From: Hyphomonadaceae bacterium
GTDB lineage: Bacteria > Pseudomonadota > Alphaproteobacteria > Rhizobiales > Hyphomicrobiaceae
NCBI GenBank assembly: GCA_019747815.1
Contig: JAIEQJ010000086.1
Span: 1-64,000, forward strand
DNA: 64,000 bases
Reading direction: 5' to 3'
Shown: in pieces, positions 1 through 9,250 of the stretch
Layout: every line of letters starts with the position of its first letter
How positions within the stretch are numbered: the first letter of the stretch is position 1
Program-made: the position numbers and the translations under genes
The notes under the pieces: model-generated
Told to the model about the DNA's origin: nothing
The model's database searches: none
The model's input: the letters and a program-made list of their open reading frames with translations, nothing else

Positions 1-33
1 CGTGTCGAACCACGGCGGTGGTGTGCGCAGCCC

Positions 34-55
34 GTCCTTCGACGAGGCTCAGGAC
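34..55. repeat. dispersed palindromic repeat unit (candidate)
   Basis: An imperfect palindrome with outer arms GTCCT and AGGAC. It resembles the GTCCTTCGACA(A/G)GCTCAGGAC-type intergenic repeat that is very common in alphaproteobacterial genomes. Bases 1-106 hold no gene I can support. Copy number in this genome cannot be judged from one window. Confidence 0.4.
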
Positions 56-106
56 GAGGGCGAGCCCGCGGCTTGGTTGTTCCACCAAGGACGGACTGCC
101 GGGCAG

Positions 107-139
107 CAAAAAAAAACGGGTGCTTCCCGGGAAGCACCC
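107..139 (-). terminator. Rho-independent terminator of the PsiF-like gene
   Basis: Bases 118-139 form a perfect hairpin with 8-bp arms GGGTGCTT and AAGCACCC around CCCGGG. On the minus strand it is followed by a C/G and a run of nine T (the A-run at 108-116). It lies 22 bases past the stop codon of the minus-strand gene that ends at 162. Confidence 0.9.
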
Positions 140-161
140 GCCGGCTTTCTCCCGAACCGGA

Positions 162-389
162 TCAGCCCTTCGACTTCGCCGTCTTGGTGGCGTCGCGCTT
201 GCACTTGGCCCGGAAGGATTTGCGCGCCTTGCCGTGCAGGCCCTTGGCATCGGCTTGCTTGGAGCAATCGAGCGATATCGCGGTGCGCGGCTTGGCCGGC
301 GCCTTGGCCTTGCCTTTGTCCTGGGCAAGGGCTGCCGTAACCGAAAATGCCAGGGCTGCCGCGCTGGCAAGAAGCATGGCCTTCTTCAT
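162..389 (-). CDS. PsiF-like small secreted protein
   Basis: A 75-residue protein with a signal peptide (MKKAMLLASAAALAFSVTAALA, then QDKGK) and a mature part that is rich in lysine and alanine. The segment CSKQADAKGLHGKARKSFRAKC matches the cysteine-bounded PsiF repeat seen in phosphate-starvation-inducible periplasmic proteins, whose biochemical function is not established. An earlier in-frame ATG exists at 395, but the GAGG ribosome-binding sequence directly abuts it and is 6 bases from the ATG at 389, so 389 is preferred. A strong terminator follows at once, which suggests a single-gene unit. The family call is by motif only. Confidence 0.7.
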   Translation of the reverse strand: MKKAMLLASAAALAFSVTAALAQDKGKAKAPAKPRTAISLDCSKQADAKGLHGKARKSFRAKCKRDATKTAKSKG

Positions 390-541
390 CGTCATCCTCG
401 CTGCTGATTTTTCCGCGTATCTGCGCCTTGGCGCAGTGACGGAGCTGGGTCATCGGCACCTCTGCCGTGCCGCCACGCTGATACGTCGCCCGTGAATGGC
501 GCATGAATAGGCGTGCACGGCCTTCACCCGTTCGATTAACC

Positions 542-1516
542 TTACTGATACCGGAACACCTGGATGATCGCCGGCCCCAGGATCACCACGAACAGCACGG
601 GCAGAAAGAACACGATCATCGGCACCGTGAGCTTGGGCGGCAGGGCCGCCGCCTTCTTCTCGGCCTCCGCCATGCGCATGTCGCGGTTCTCGCGGGCCAT
701 GACCCGCAGCGCCTGTCCCACCGGTGTGCCGTAACGCTCGGCCTGGATCAACGCGGTGGCCACCGCCTTGATCCCGGGAATGCCGGTGCGCTTGCCGAGG
801 TTCTCGAATGCCTGCCGCCGGTCCTGCAGGTAGGACAGCTCGGCCGTGGTCAGGCTGAACTCCTCGGCCAGCTCCAGCGACTGGCTGCCGACCTCGCTTG
901 AGACCTTCTGCAGCGCCGCCTCGATCGACATGCCCGACTGCACGCAGATGAGCAGCATGTCGAGCGAATCCGGGAACGAGTTCTTGATGGAGGTCTGGCG
1001 GCGCTGCACCAAGTTTTCGACGAAGAAGTTGGGCACGTAGTAGCCGATGTAGCCGGCCCCGATCGCCAGCCCGACCTTCACAATCGGCGGATACTGGTAG
1101 TCGGTGAGCAGGAACAGGTAGACGAGGGCTACGATGATCACGATGATCGGCATCGCCAGGCGGAAGAACATGTACGTCACCAGCGGCGCCTGGCCGCGCA
1201 GGCCGGCCATCTTCAGCTTGTCGCGCACGTCCTCCGAATCGAACATGCTGCGCAGGTTGAAGCGGTCGACCACCTCCTGCATGAAGCCCTTGGGCGCGGT
1301 TCGGAGCTTGCCCTGGCCGTCCTTCTTGGCCAGGTCGGCCAGGCGCGCGGCACGCATCTTGTCGCGCTCGGTCGCCATGATCTGCATGCGCGCATCGAGC
1401 CGGTCGCGGTTGAGGACCGGCATCAGCACCGTCAAAGCCGTGGCAAATGCCGCAATGGCCGCGAGCAGGGTCACGGCGATCTGCGGCTGCATCAGCGCGG
1501 CAATGGTATCGAACAT
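542..1516 (-). CDS. tadC: Tad/Flp pilus inner-membrane platform protein TadC
   Basis: A 324-residue type II secretion F-domain protein and last gene of the minus-strand pilus operon. With TadB it should form the inner-membrane platform that couples the TadA ATPase to Flp pilin assembly. Visible features are an N-terminal membrane segment after MFDTIAAL, a second near residues 90-130 (MFFRLAMPIIVIIVALVYLFLL), the conserved cytoplasmic region around DSLDMLLICVQSGMSIEAAL, and a C-terminal membrane helix (MIVFFLPVLFVVILGPAII). The frame stays open far upstream across tadB in another register; the ATG at 1516 is chosen because it starts the conserved N-terminus 38 bases after the tadB stop. The ribosome-binding site is weak. 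Confidence 0.92.
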   Translation of the reverse strand: MFDTIAALMQPQIAVTLLAAIAAFATALTVLMPVLNRDRLDARMQIMATERDKMRAARLADLAKKDGQGKLRTAPKGFMQEVVDRFNLRSMFDSEDVRDKLKMAGLRGQAPLVTYMFFRLAMPIIVIIVALVYLFLLTDYQYPPIVKVGLAIGAGYIGYYVPNFFVENLVQRRQTSIKNSFPDSLDMLLICVQSGMSIEAALQKVSSEVGSQSLELAEEFSLTTAELSYLQDRRQAFENLGKRTGIPGIKAVATALIQAERYGTPVGQALRVMARENRDMRMAEAEKKAAALPPKLTVPMIVFFLPVLFVVILGPAIIQVFRYQ

Positions 1517-1554
1517 GGCTCTACCGCTTCGTCCTGTCGACCACGTCTTGGCGG

Positions 1555-2553
1555 TCAGTACTTGAAGTTGATCATCTTGCGCATCACGAGAACGCCGCAC
1601 GTCATCCAGAACCCTGCCGCCGCCAGCAGAAACTGCCCGAACTTGGTGCTCCACAGCAGGGCGATGTAGGAGGGCGTCGAGATGTACACCAGTGCCATCA
1701 CGACGAACGGAAGCGCGCCCAGCACCATGGCCGAGGCCTTGGCTTCCGCAGACAGCGCCCGCACCTTGGCCTGCAGGCGCTTGCGGTCGCGCAGCACGCC
1801 CGACAGGTTGCCCAGCGCCTCGGAAAGATTGCCGCCGGCCTGCTGCTGGATGGCGAGAACGATGGCGAAGAAGCGCACCTCCGGCAGCGGCATCCGCACC
1901 ATCATGCGGTCGAACGCCTCCGCCAGCGGCACGCCCACGCGCTGCTGCTCGACGAGCTCGGTGAACTCGCCTGCGATCGGCTGCGGCGACTCGCGCGCGA
2001 TGATGTTGAGGCACTCCACCAGAGGCAGGCCCGATTTGACGCCGCGCACGATCACGTCGATGGAATTGGCGAATTCATCCGTGAACTTGTACTGCCGGCG
2101 CTTGGTCAGCCGCGCGAGCAGCCAGCGGGGCAGCCCCAGCGTGCCGACAAACGCGCCGAGCAGCGGCACGATGATCGGCAAGCCGGGCGCCATCGCCCAG
2201 ATGATCGCGCCGACGACCACGCCGGATATCACGCTCGCGATCCAGAACACCCGCGGCTCGATGTCGAGGCCTGCGCGCTCCAGGCGCAGCCGCAGCGACA
2301 CCTTCTCGCGCTGCTTCTGCCGGTCTTCCAGCTCCTTCAGGGTGTCGGCGACCTGACGGCGCCGGCTGTTGGCGACCTCGACCTGCTGCTTGAGCGCGGT
2401 GCGGCGAACCCTGTTCTCGGTTGCAGCCTGGATGCGCTTGTCGGTACGCAGCTCGCCGGACAGATAGGGCGACAGCAGCAAATAGACGACCACGCCCGCC
2501 GACAGCGCGGCGAGCGCCAGCATGCCGACGAGCATGACATCGTTGCTATCCAC
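1555..2553 (-). CDS. tadB: Tad/Flp pilus inner-membrane platform protein TadB
   Basis: A 332-residue F-domain protein, partner of TadC. It has an N-terminal membrane helix (VGMLALAALSAGVVVYLLL), a charged linker, a helix pair around residues 105-145 (WIASVISGVVVGAIIWAM and IIVPLLGAFVGTLGL), the family segment SIDVIVRGVKSGLPLVECL, and C-terminal helices. It starts with GTG, supported by a GGGAG ribosome-binding sequence 6-7 bases upstream. The gene overlaps the end of tadA by 8 bases, so translation is probably coupled. An in-frame ATG six codons later is a less well placed alternative. Confidence 0.93.
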   Translation of the reverse strand: MDSNDVMLVGMLALAALSAGVVVYLLLSPYLSGELRTDKRIQAATENRVRRTALKQQVEVANSRRRQVADTLKELEDRQKQREKVSLRLRLERAGLDIEPRVFWIASVISGVVVGAIIWAMAPGLPIIVPLLGAFVGTLGLPRWLLARLTKRRQYKFTDEFANSIDVIVRGVKSGLPLVECLNIIARESPQPIAGEFTELVEQQRVGVPLAEAFDRMMVRMPLPEVRFFAIVLAIQQQAGGNLSEALGNLSGVLRDRKRLQAKVRALSAEAKASAMVLGALPFVVMALVYISTPSYIALLWSTKFGQFLLAAAGFWMTCGVLVMRKMINFKY

Positions 2554-4021
2554 GCGCGTCTCCCATCGGCACGCCCCGGGAGTCGTGGACTTCCGCGGCG
2601 GACAGAGCTTCAGCCAGGCGTTTCGTCTCCTTGTAGTATTCCGCGCGCTCCCAGAACCGCGGCCGGGCGATGCCGGTGGAGCGATGGCGGCCTGTGAGCT
2701 TGCCTTGCGCGTCTTCGCCGGTGATCTCGAACACGATCAGGTTCTGCAGCGTCACGACATCGCCTTCCATGCCCATCACCTCGGTGACGTGCGTGATCTT
2801 GCGCGAGCCGTCGCGCAGGCGCGAAGCCTGGATGATCACGTCGATCGAGCCGGTGATCATCTCGCGGATGGTCTTGGGCGGCAGCTGGAAGCCGCCCATC
2901 ATGATCATGGACTCCAGGCGGCTGATGGCCTCGCGCGGGCTGTTGGCGTGCAGCGTGCCCATAGAGCCGTCATGGCCGGTGTTCATCGCCTGCAGCAGGT
3001 CGAAGGCCTCGGGCCCGCGCACCTCGCCCACGATGATGCGCTCCGGCCGCATGCGCAGGCAGTTCCTGACGAGGTCGCGCATGGTAATCTCGCCTTCGCC
3101 TTCCAGGTTCGGCGGCCGCGTCTCCAGGCGCACGACGTGCGGCTGCTGGAGCTGCAGCTCGGCGGAATCCTCGCAAGTGATGATGCGCTCGTCGTTGTCG
3201 ATCGAGGCAGTCAGGCAGTTGAGCAGCGTTGTCTTGCCCGAGCCGGTACCGCCGGAGATCAAGACATTGCAGCGCACCCGGCCGATGACCTCCAGGATCG
3301 TCTTGGCCTCGGGCGTGATCGACTTGTACTTGACGAGCTGGTCGAGCCTCAGCCGGTCCTTCTTGAACTTGCGGATGGTGAGCGTCGGCCCGTCGATGGC
3401 CAGCGGCGGAGCGATGACGTTGACGCGGCTTCCATCCGGCAGGCGCGCGTCGCAGATCGGGCTCGACTCGTCCACGCGCCGGCCGACCTGGCTGACGATG
3501 CGCTGGCAGATGTTCATCAGCTGCCCGTTGTCGGCAAAGCGCACGGGCGTCTTCTGCACCTTGCCGGCCACCTCGATGTAGGTGGTGTTGGCACCATTCA
3601 CCATGATGTCGGCGATGTCATCGCGGGCCAGCAGCGGCTCGAGCGGGCCGTAGCCCAGAACGTCGTTGCAGATGTCCTCGAGCAGCTCCTCCTGCTCGGC
3701 AATGGACATCACGACGCTTTTGATCTGGATGATCTCGCTGACGATGTCGCGGATCTCCTCCCGCGCCGCCGCCGCCTCGAGCTTGGCGAGCTGCGTCAGG
3801 TCGATGGTGTCGATCAGCGCGTTGAAGACGGTGGTCTTGACGTCGTAGTATTCCTCCGAGTGCCGGCGCTCCTGCGCCACGGGCTCGACGCGAGCCGGCG
3901 CGCGCGCCTCGACCGCCGTCACCTTGGTCTCGGCGGGCCGGGCGGCGGCCACGGCCACCTCCTGCGGCGGCAAGATGTGGCGCGCCCCGTTGCCGTCCGT
4001 CGTCGAACGCTTGCCGAACAT
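2546..4021 (-). CDS. tadA: Tad/Flp pilus assembly ATPase TadA (CpaF)
   Basis: A 491-residue secretion ATPase that powers pilus assembly (and often retraction) at the cytoplasmic face of TadB/TadC. After a variable N-terminus and helical domain it shows Walker A GGTGSGKTT near residue 258, the TCEDSAELQL Asp-box region, and the Walker B/His-box signature GEVRGPEAFDLLQAMNTGH near 335 followed by GTLHANS. Length is normal for CpaF. A GAGGA ribosome-binding sequence lies about 9 bases before the ATG, and the gene begins 10 bases after cpaE. Confidence 0.96.
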   Translation of the reverse strand: MFGKRSTTDGNGARHILPPQEVAVAAARPAETKVTAVEARAPARVEPVAQERRHSEEYYDVKTTVFNALIDTIDLTQLAKLEAAAAREEIRDIVSEIIQIKSVVMSIAEQEELLEDICNDVLGYGPLEPLLARDDIADIMVNGANTTYIEVAGKVQKTPVRFADNGQLMNICQRIVSQVGRRVDESSPICDARLPDGSRVNVIAPPLAIDGPTLTIRKFKKDRLRLDQLVKYKSITPEAKTILEVIGRVRCNVLISGGTGSGKTTLLNCLTASIDNDERIITCEDSAELQLQQPHVVRLETRPPNLEGEGEITMRDLVRNCLRMRPERIIVGEVRGPEAFDLLQAMNTGHDGSMGTLHANSPREAISRLESMIMMGGFQLPPKTIREMITGSIDVIIQASRLRDGSRKITHVTEVMGMEGDVVTLQNLIVFEITGEDAQGKLTGRHRSTGIARPRFWERAEYYKETKRLAEALSAAEVHDSRGVPMGDARG

Positions 4022-4031
4022 CTCGCGGTCC

Positions 4032-5345
4032 TCAGCGCTTGAATTTCAGCTTTTCGAGCAGCGGTCCGAGCGGGACCAGCGACGCCTTCTTCTTGTCGTC
4101 CTTGAGCTCCTTGCGGTGGGCCAGCGCGAGAGCCAGGTCGCGGAACTGCTGCACGGCCTTGGCCTTGCCGGAGTACTCCTCGACCATCTGGCCATTGTTG
4201 GCTGCCAGCCCGAACGTCTCGCTGTCGAACTCGATCACCTGCACCGGTTCCAGATCGAGCGCGGCGGCAAACTCCTTCACCGGGATTTCGGGCCGCTTGG
4301 GCGTCTTGACCATGTTCATGACCAGGCGCGGCGGCCCGTCATTGGTGCGATGCTGCTTCAGCAGGTCGATGAGGTTCTTGGCGTTGCGCAGGTTGGCAAG
4401 GTCGGGCATGGCCGTGACGATGATCTCGTCGGCGTGCAGCAGCACGCGCTTCACCCAGGGGGTCCAGGTGTGAGGCAGATCGACCGCCACGAACGGCACG
4501 TTCTGCCGCACGATATCCAGCACGATATCACAGGCATCGGCCGAGATGTCGTAGTCGCGGTCGAGCACCACGGGCGCCGCAAAGATGCTCAGGCGCTCCG
4601 AGCACTTGGTCAGCAGCCGGTCGAGCAGCACCTCGTCGAGGCGCTCGGGACTCTGCAGAGCCTCGGCGATGCCCTGCACCGGGTCCTGATTGAAGTCGAG
4701 GCCCGTGGTGCCGAAGGCGAGGTCGAGATCGGCCACCACCACGTCCGCCTTCAGGATTTCGGACATGGCCCAGGCAGCGTTGTGGCACACCGTGCTCGAG
4801 CCGACGCCGCCCTTGGCGCCGATGAAGGCCATGACGTTGCCGACGGGGTCGGTGTCGGGATTGTTGTAGAGGCCCGACAGTGACTCGATGAGCTGCATGG
4901 GCGCGACGGGCGCAATCAGATACTCGCTGACGCCGCGCTTCAGCAATTCGCGATAGAGCACGACGTCGTTCATGTGCCCGATGACGACGACCTTGGTGCC
5001 CGCATCGCAGCACTCGGCCAGCCGGTCGAGCTCGGCCAGCATCTGATTGCGCGGCAGCGTGGTCTCGACGATGATGAGGTTCGGCGTGGGGCTTTCCAGA
5101 TAGTGCGCGACCGCCGCCGGCGCCCCTCCCATGTGCACGCTGACATGCGACTTGGCCAGCCGCCGATCGGCTCTGGCGGCCTGCAGCACCTCGGCGGTCT
5201 TGGCATCCTCGCAGAACGCCTGAATGGAGATGCGCGGGATGGGGCGGGCCTTGGCCGGCACGATATCGTGCACCTCGGCCTGCGCTGGAACCAGCTCCTG
5301 CCCGATCGCGCCGTCCTCGGCCACCAAATACGCCTGCTTGCTCAT
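4032..5345 (-). CDS. cpaE: pilus assembly ATPase-like localisation protein CpaE/TadZ
   Basis: A 437-residue two-domain protein. The N-terminal ~145 residues look like a divergent receiver domain (NLIIVETTL, VVVIGHMNDVVLYRELLKRGVSEYLI). The rest is a MinD/ParA-type domain with the deviant Walker A GAKGGVGSS near residue 177 and DLDLAFGTTGLDF. TadZ/CpaE proteins place the pilus machine at the cell pole. A GAGG ribosome-binding site precedes the ATG. The gene sits 12 bases after cpaD. Confidence 0.93.
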   Translation of the reverse strand: MSKQAYLVAEDGAIGQELVPAQAEVHDIVPAKARPIPRISIQAFCEDAKTAEVLQAARADRRLAKSHVSVHMGGAPAAVAHYLESPTPNLIIVETTLPRNQMLAELDRLAECCDAGTKVVVIGHMNDVVLYRELLKRGVSEYLIAPVAPMQLIESLSGLYNNPDTDPVGNVMAFIGAKGGVGSSTVCHNAAWAMSEILKADVVVADLDLAFGTTGLDFNQDPVQGIAEALQSPERLDEVLLDRLLTKCSERLSIFAAPVVLDRDYDISADACDIVLDIVRQNVPFVAVDLPHTWTPWVKRVLLHADEIIVTAMPDLANLRNAKNLIDLLKQHRTNDGPPRLVMNMVKTPKRPEIPVKEFAAALDLEPVQVIEFDSETFGLAANNGQMVEEYSGKAKAVQQFRDLALALAHRKELKDDKKKASLVPLGPLLEKLKFKR

Positions 5346-5357
5346 GTTGGACCTCGG

Positions 5358-6089
5358 TTATTCGCCTTTGACCCGCACACGTTCATCGCCGCTCTTCTCG
5401 GACGCCGTCGCCTTACCGTCGCGATACCGCTCGATCACGGTCGCCCGCCGCTCGGCGTCCGGCGGCGCCATCGTGCGCGGTCCGAGCAGATCGGCGGGAT
5501 TGGCAATCTGCGCCGCCAGGTTGTGCTGCTGCGCACAGCCGAAGTTGGGATAGGGCACGTTGCGGGGATCGTACGCCAGGTTGGTCGGCCAATGCCCGCA
5601 CTCGGGCGCCTCCGCGACGTAGCGCAGATAGGCGAGGCGGATGGGCGCACCGGGGTCGCGGCTGCCGTTGTAGGGCTGCATGGCGACTGTGCTTTCGGAG
5701 AAGCCGAACTCCCGGATCATCTCGCGCATGTTGCCGACCGCGCGCATGGCGGCGCCCTCGTTCGGCGACCCGGTCGGCACGGCGATCAGGAGCTTGCTGT
5801 TGCCGCTGTCCTTGCTGCGATAGCGGGCGAGAAAATCGGAGATTTGCGTCGCCTGGGCCGGCGACAGCCCATGCGCGCTGGCCGCCACGCGAATGTTCAG
5901 CGTCGCGGGCTGCTGCGAGACCAGGATCGGGTGGCGCTGGGAGGAGTCGACGAGCGCCCAGCCCGCCACGTGCGCACCTGTCTCTTCCCGTCCCCTGCAC
6001 CCGAACAGCGCCACGGCCGCCAGCGACACCAGCATTAGCCTGGTGGCGATGGGCCGGAAGCCGGACATTGCAACGATCGGAGAGCTCAT
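5358..6089 (-). CDS. cpaD: pilus biogenesis lipoprotein CpaD
   Basis: A 243-residue outer-membrane lipoprotein; the N-terminal hydrophobic stretch ends in the lipobox ALFGC (Cys near residue 29). The conserved C-terminal part contains the CpaD-typical ECGHWPTNLAYDPRNVPYPNFGCAQ region with paired cysteines. CpaD proteins are thought to aid secretin (CpaC) assembly. The frame is open further upstream, but the ATG at 6089 has GAGGA 8 bases before it and directly gives a lipoprotein signal. It lies between cpaC and cpaE in the operon. Confidence 0.93.
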   Translation of the reverse strand: MSSPIVAMSGFRPIATRLMLVSLAAVALFGCRGREETGAHVAGWALVDSSQRHPILVSQQPATLNIRVAASAHGLSPAQATQISDFLARYRSKDSGNSKLLIAVPTGSPNEGAAMRAVGNMREMIREFGFSESTVAMQPYNGSRDPGAPIRLAYLRYVAEAPECGHWPTNLAYDPRNVPYPNFGCAQQHNLAAQIANPADLLGPRTMAPPDAERRATVIERYRDGKATASEKSGDERVRVKGE

Positions 6090-6111
6090 GTTCGGTGTCC
6101 TCGCTGTCCGG

Positions 6112-7713
6112 CTATTCGACAATGAACCCGTAGTCGCCTCTGAGACCGCCCGGCGGCAGCTCCCCGCCCCGACCGTAGACGCGGTTGATGTGGCCCAGGA
6201 AATTGGCCTTGCGGTCCGTCGCGGCCGCCAGCCCGTCGTCGGGCCGGGCAAGGTTCTTGCGCGCGGTCGGCCGCACGACGTAGGGCGTCACGATCACGAC
6301 CAGCTCGGTCTCGTTCTTGGTGAAATCCCGGCTGCGGAACAGCGTGCCGATCACGGGCACGTCTTTCAGCCCGGGAAAGCCGTCGATGTTCTGCCGGGTG
6401 TCCTCGGAAATGAGGCCGGCGAGCGCCAGCGAGCCGCCGGACGGCATCTCGACCGTGGACTTGGCCTGCCGCTTCTTGAGCGCCGGGATGCGGATATCGG
6501 CCAGCGTCACCGCACCGTTGTCGGTCAGCTCGCTGACCTCGGTTTCGATCTTGAGGCTGATGCGCCCTTCCGACATGACGATCGGCGTGAAGGCGAGGCC
6601 TACGCCGAATTCCTTGAACGTGACGGACATCTTGCCCGTGTTGTCGACCAGGGGAACCGGGAACTCGCCGCCCGCCAGGAACTTGGCCGTCTCTCCCGAC
6701 ACCGCGGTCAGGTTCGGTTCGGCGAGCGTGCGCACGAGGCCGTCGCGCTCCATGGCACGCAGGGCGGCGGCGACCTGCGTATCGCCGGACTTGTAGAGCG
6801 TATCGGCGCCGGAATTCTGGTAGCCGCCGGTGGCGCCGACAACGGTCTTCAAGGCCAGCGCGCCGTTGGTGATGGCCGGCACCGGCAGATTGCCGAGACC
6901 CGCCGCTGCGGTGAGGGGCAGCGCGTTCTGACTGAGGATCGCGGTCGAGAAGTTGCCCGACTGGATCAGCGCCCCCAGATTGATGCCGAACTGCTTCAGG
7001 ATCGAGCGCTGCACCTCGGCCACGGTCACCTTCAGCATCACCTGCTCCTCGCCCTCGATGGAGAGGAGATTGATGACGAGATCGCTCTTCTTGCTGGAAG
7101 CGGGAGCCATGCCCTGGCCGGCCTGCGACGGGGGCGCGGCTTCAGTGTCGCCGCTGCCCCGGCTGTAGATGGCGTTGCGGTTCGCCTGCGCGAACTGGAA
7201 GGCGAGATCGCCCGCGCGCGCGGCATCGACGGGCGTGCGCACCAGCCCGGTCAGCACGATGGCGTTGCCGGCCATCTCCGACTTGACGCTGGAGCCCGGA
7301 ACGAAGCGCCGGATGAGATCATCGAGGGCGCTCAAGTCCGCGCCGACCGACACCTCCAGGGTCAAAACCTGCTTGCCATGCGTGTCGAAGAAGAAGGCGT
7401 TGGTCTGCCCGACCCGCTTGGCGATCAGGAACACCCTGTTGGAGGACTGCACCACGGCATCCATCTTCTCGGGGTCGGAGACGAGCACGTCCCTCAGCTC
7501 GAAGGGGAATTGCACCAGCAGCGATTTGCTGGTGCCGAGCAGCACCCTGCTCGTCATGGGGAAGGGTCCGCGCGCGGGAACCTGCAGCACCGAGTTCTGC
7601 GTGTGGTCGCCGGCGCGCGCCGCACTGCCTAGGACCACGGCAAGCGGGGCCACGGCAATCGCGATCACCGCGAGCAGCAATGCACGCGCGCGTCCCCTCC
7701 CAAGAATTCGCAT
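6112..7713 (-). CDS. cpaC: outer-membrane secretin CpaC (RcpA)
   Basis: A 533-residue type II/III secretin forming the outer-membrane channel for the Flp pilus. It has a signal peptide (LLLAVIAIAVAPLAVVLGSAARA), an N-terminal pilus domain with VSVGADLSALDDLI, a BON-like segment (NAIVLTGLVRTPVDAARA), and the secretin core ending with VPVIGTLFRSRDFTKNETELVVIVTPYVV. ATG 7713 is preferred over an in-frame TTG at 7722, because the AAGG sequence touches the TTG but is 9 bases from the ATG. A second protein carrying only the N-terminal domain is encoded at 9980. Confidence 0.95.
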   Translation of the reverse strand: MRILGRGRARALLLAVIAIAVAPLAVVLGSAARAGDHTQNSVLQVPARGPFPMTSRVLLGTSKSLLVQFPFELRDVLVSDPEKMDAVVQSSNRVFLIAKRVGQTNAFFFDTHGKQVLTLEVSVGADLSALDDLIRRFVPGSSVKSEMAGNAIVLTGLVRTPVDAARAGDLAFQFAQANRNAIYSRGSGDTEAAPPSQAGQGMAPASSKKSDLVINLLSIEGEEQVMLKVTVAEVQRSILKQFGINLGALIQSGNFSTAILSQNALPLTAAAGLGNLPVPAITNGALALKTVVGATGGYQNSGADTLYKSGDTQVAAALRAMERDGLVRTLAEPNLTAVSGETAKFLAGGEFPVPLVDNTGKMSVTFKEFGVGLAFTPIVMSEGRISLKIETEVSELTDNGAVTLADIRIPALKKRQAKSTVEMPSGGSLALAGLISEDTRQNIDGFPGLKDVPVIGTLFRSRDFTKNETELVVIVTPYVVRPTARKNLARPDDGLAAATDRKANFLGHINRVYGRGGELPPGGLRGDYGFIVE

Positions 7714-7748
7714 AACAGGCAACCTTCCCCCCAGCCCAACTCACGCAA

Positions 7749-8507
7749 TCAGTTGACCGCGCCGACGGAGCGCGACCGTCCGCCATAGCGCAGGATTTTC
7801 ACTTGAGTACTCATCGTCTCGTCCCCGCCCTTGATATCGGCAATGCTGCGCAGGACGAGCGAGATCTCCCCGCGCGCGTTGGCCGCCGCCAGCTCTTCCG
7901 CCTGTGCTGGCGTGAGTTCGAGCGTGGCGGTATTGCCCTCCGCGAGCTTCTTGCCCTCGCGGGCTTCGATCAGCTGGCCGATGGCCAGCACCCGCACATT
8001 GCGAAACAGCGTCTCCGCCGCGTGATCACCGCGCTTGCGCGTGGTCAGCAGCACGTCGACGTGGTCGTTGGGCAGGATCATCTTGCCCACGCCCGTCTCC
8101 TCCTTGATGCGTGTGGAGATGGCACGCATGCCCGCGGGCAGGATGGCAGCCAGCACGCCCCCCTCGCCGGCCTTGACGAGCTTCATGGCCGTGATGGGCT
8201 CGCCGGGCATCAGCGGTGTGCGCGCCACCGCGCCCGTCAATTCGCTGACAGCGTTCGGGCGTGCGCTGCGGAGGATGTAGCTCGGGCTAAGCGCCGTTTG
8301 CGGCCAGTCCTGCCAGCGGAAATAGTCGGCACCGGTGATCTGACCGAGGCCGATATCGGTCTTGGCCACCAGCACCTGCGCCATGCTGACGGTCACTTCC
8401 CGCGTGACGACCGTGGCCGGCTTGTTGACGAGCGTCAGCACACCGATAAAGGCGCCCACCCCGCTGATGCCAGCGATGGCGACACCCAGCACTTGCCCCC
8501 GCTTCAT
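7749..8507 (-). CDS. cpaB: pilus assembly periplasmic protein CpaB (RcpC)
   Basis: A 252-residue protein with an N-terminal membrane anchor (VLGVAIAGISGVGAFIGVLTLV) followed by an SAF/RcpC domain. Typical features are VLVAKTDIGLGQITGADYFRWQDWP, PLMPGEPITAMKLV and GMRAISTRI, then ILPNDHVDVLLT. It acts in the periplasm beside the secretin. ATG 8507 follows an AGG-type ribosome-binding sequence; the upstream in-frame extension has no such signal. The 132-base spacer to cpaA (8535-8666) is the largest inside the operon. Confidence 0.92.
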   Translation of the reverse strand: MKRGQVLGVAIAGISGVGAFIGVLTLVNKPATVVTREVTVSMAQVLVAKTDIGLGQITGADYFRWQDWPQTALSPSYILRSARPNAVSELTGAVARTPLMPGEPITAMKLVKAGEGGVLAAILPAGMRAISTRIKEETGVGKMILPNDHVDVLLTTRKRGDHAAETLFRNVRVLAIGQLIEAREGKKLAEGNTATLELTPAQAEELAAANARGEISLVLRSIADIKGGDETMSTQVKILRYGGRSRSVGAVN

Positions 8508-8666
8508 TTGCGCACCTGGCCCTTTCGACCCCAAGAGACCGATCCCGATCGATCTCTATCTGCGCAACGAATCGTCAATGGGCAGTTAACCGCTGGTGCA
8601 AACCGGGATTGTCGGGCACCGAATCTCCGACGCCGGTGAACGGCGCCCTAACCTTGTTGCGCCGCC

Positions 8667-9164
8667 TCAGCCGAGAGCGAACCAGGAGGTGGTGGGATAG
8701 ACGAGCAGCGCGCCGGCAGCGAGCGCGATGCCATAGGGAACACCGCTGCGGCGATCATGCAGGCGCACCGCCCAAGGCTCGGCGCAGACGAAGGCGGGCA
8801 GCGGATAGCTGCGCACCGTGATGAAGAGCATCGCCAGGCTGCCCCCGGCGAGGGCCACACAGAGCAGGTAGGGGAAGAGGTGGTCGAACCCGAGCCACAG
8901 GGCCACCGCGGCCGCCAGCTTGGCATCGCCGCCGCCGATCCAGCCGGGGATGAACAGGAGCACGCCGCTAACCAGCACCAGGAGGCCGGCCCCGGCGTGC
9001 AAGGCCATGTCCCCGAGCCCCAGCCCCGCCAGCGGCGCCAGCGCCACGAACCCCGCGACCAGCGCCAGCGAGATGCGGTTGGGAATGGTCATGGTGAAGA
9101 GGTCCATGGCGCCAGCAAACGCCACGGCGGCAGGGAACACCGTCAGGATTGCAAGGTCGAACAC
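8667..9164 (-). CDS. cpaA: prepilin peptidase CpaA (TadV)
   Basis: A 165-residue type IV prepilin peptidase of the short CpaA class that removes the leader of Flp and TadE/F-type pseudopilins. The aspartyl-protease pair is visible: Asp21 in MDLFTMTIPN and Asp80 in GWIGGGDAK (the GxGD motif). Several hydrophobic helices follow. The chosen start is GTG 9164, which has GAGG 7-8 bases upstream and gives the usual N-terminus; an ATG at 9212 would add 16 residues without a better signal. Confidence 0.92.
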   Translation of the reverse strand: MFDLAILTVFPAAVAFAGAMDLFTMTIPNRISLALVAGFVALAPLAGLGLGDMALHAGAGLLVLVSGVLLFIPGWIGGGDAKLAAAVALWLGFDHLFPYLLCVALAGGSLAMLFITVRSYPLPAFVCAEPWAVRLHDRRSGVPYGIALAAGALLVYPTTSWFALG

Positions 9165-9250
9165 GTACCGGCCTCGAGGCGACCAAAGAAAAGCGTGAGG
9201 CCGCCCACGCATTCGGACGGCCCCACCTGGCTAGAAGGCTTCACCCGCCA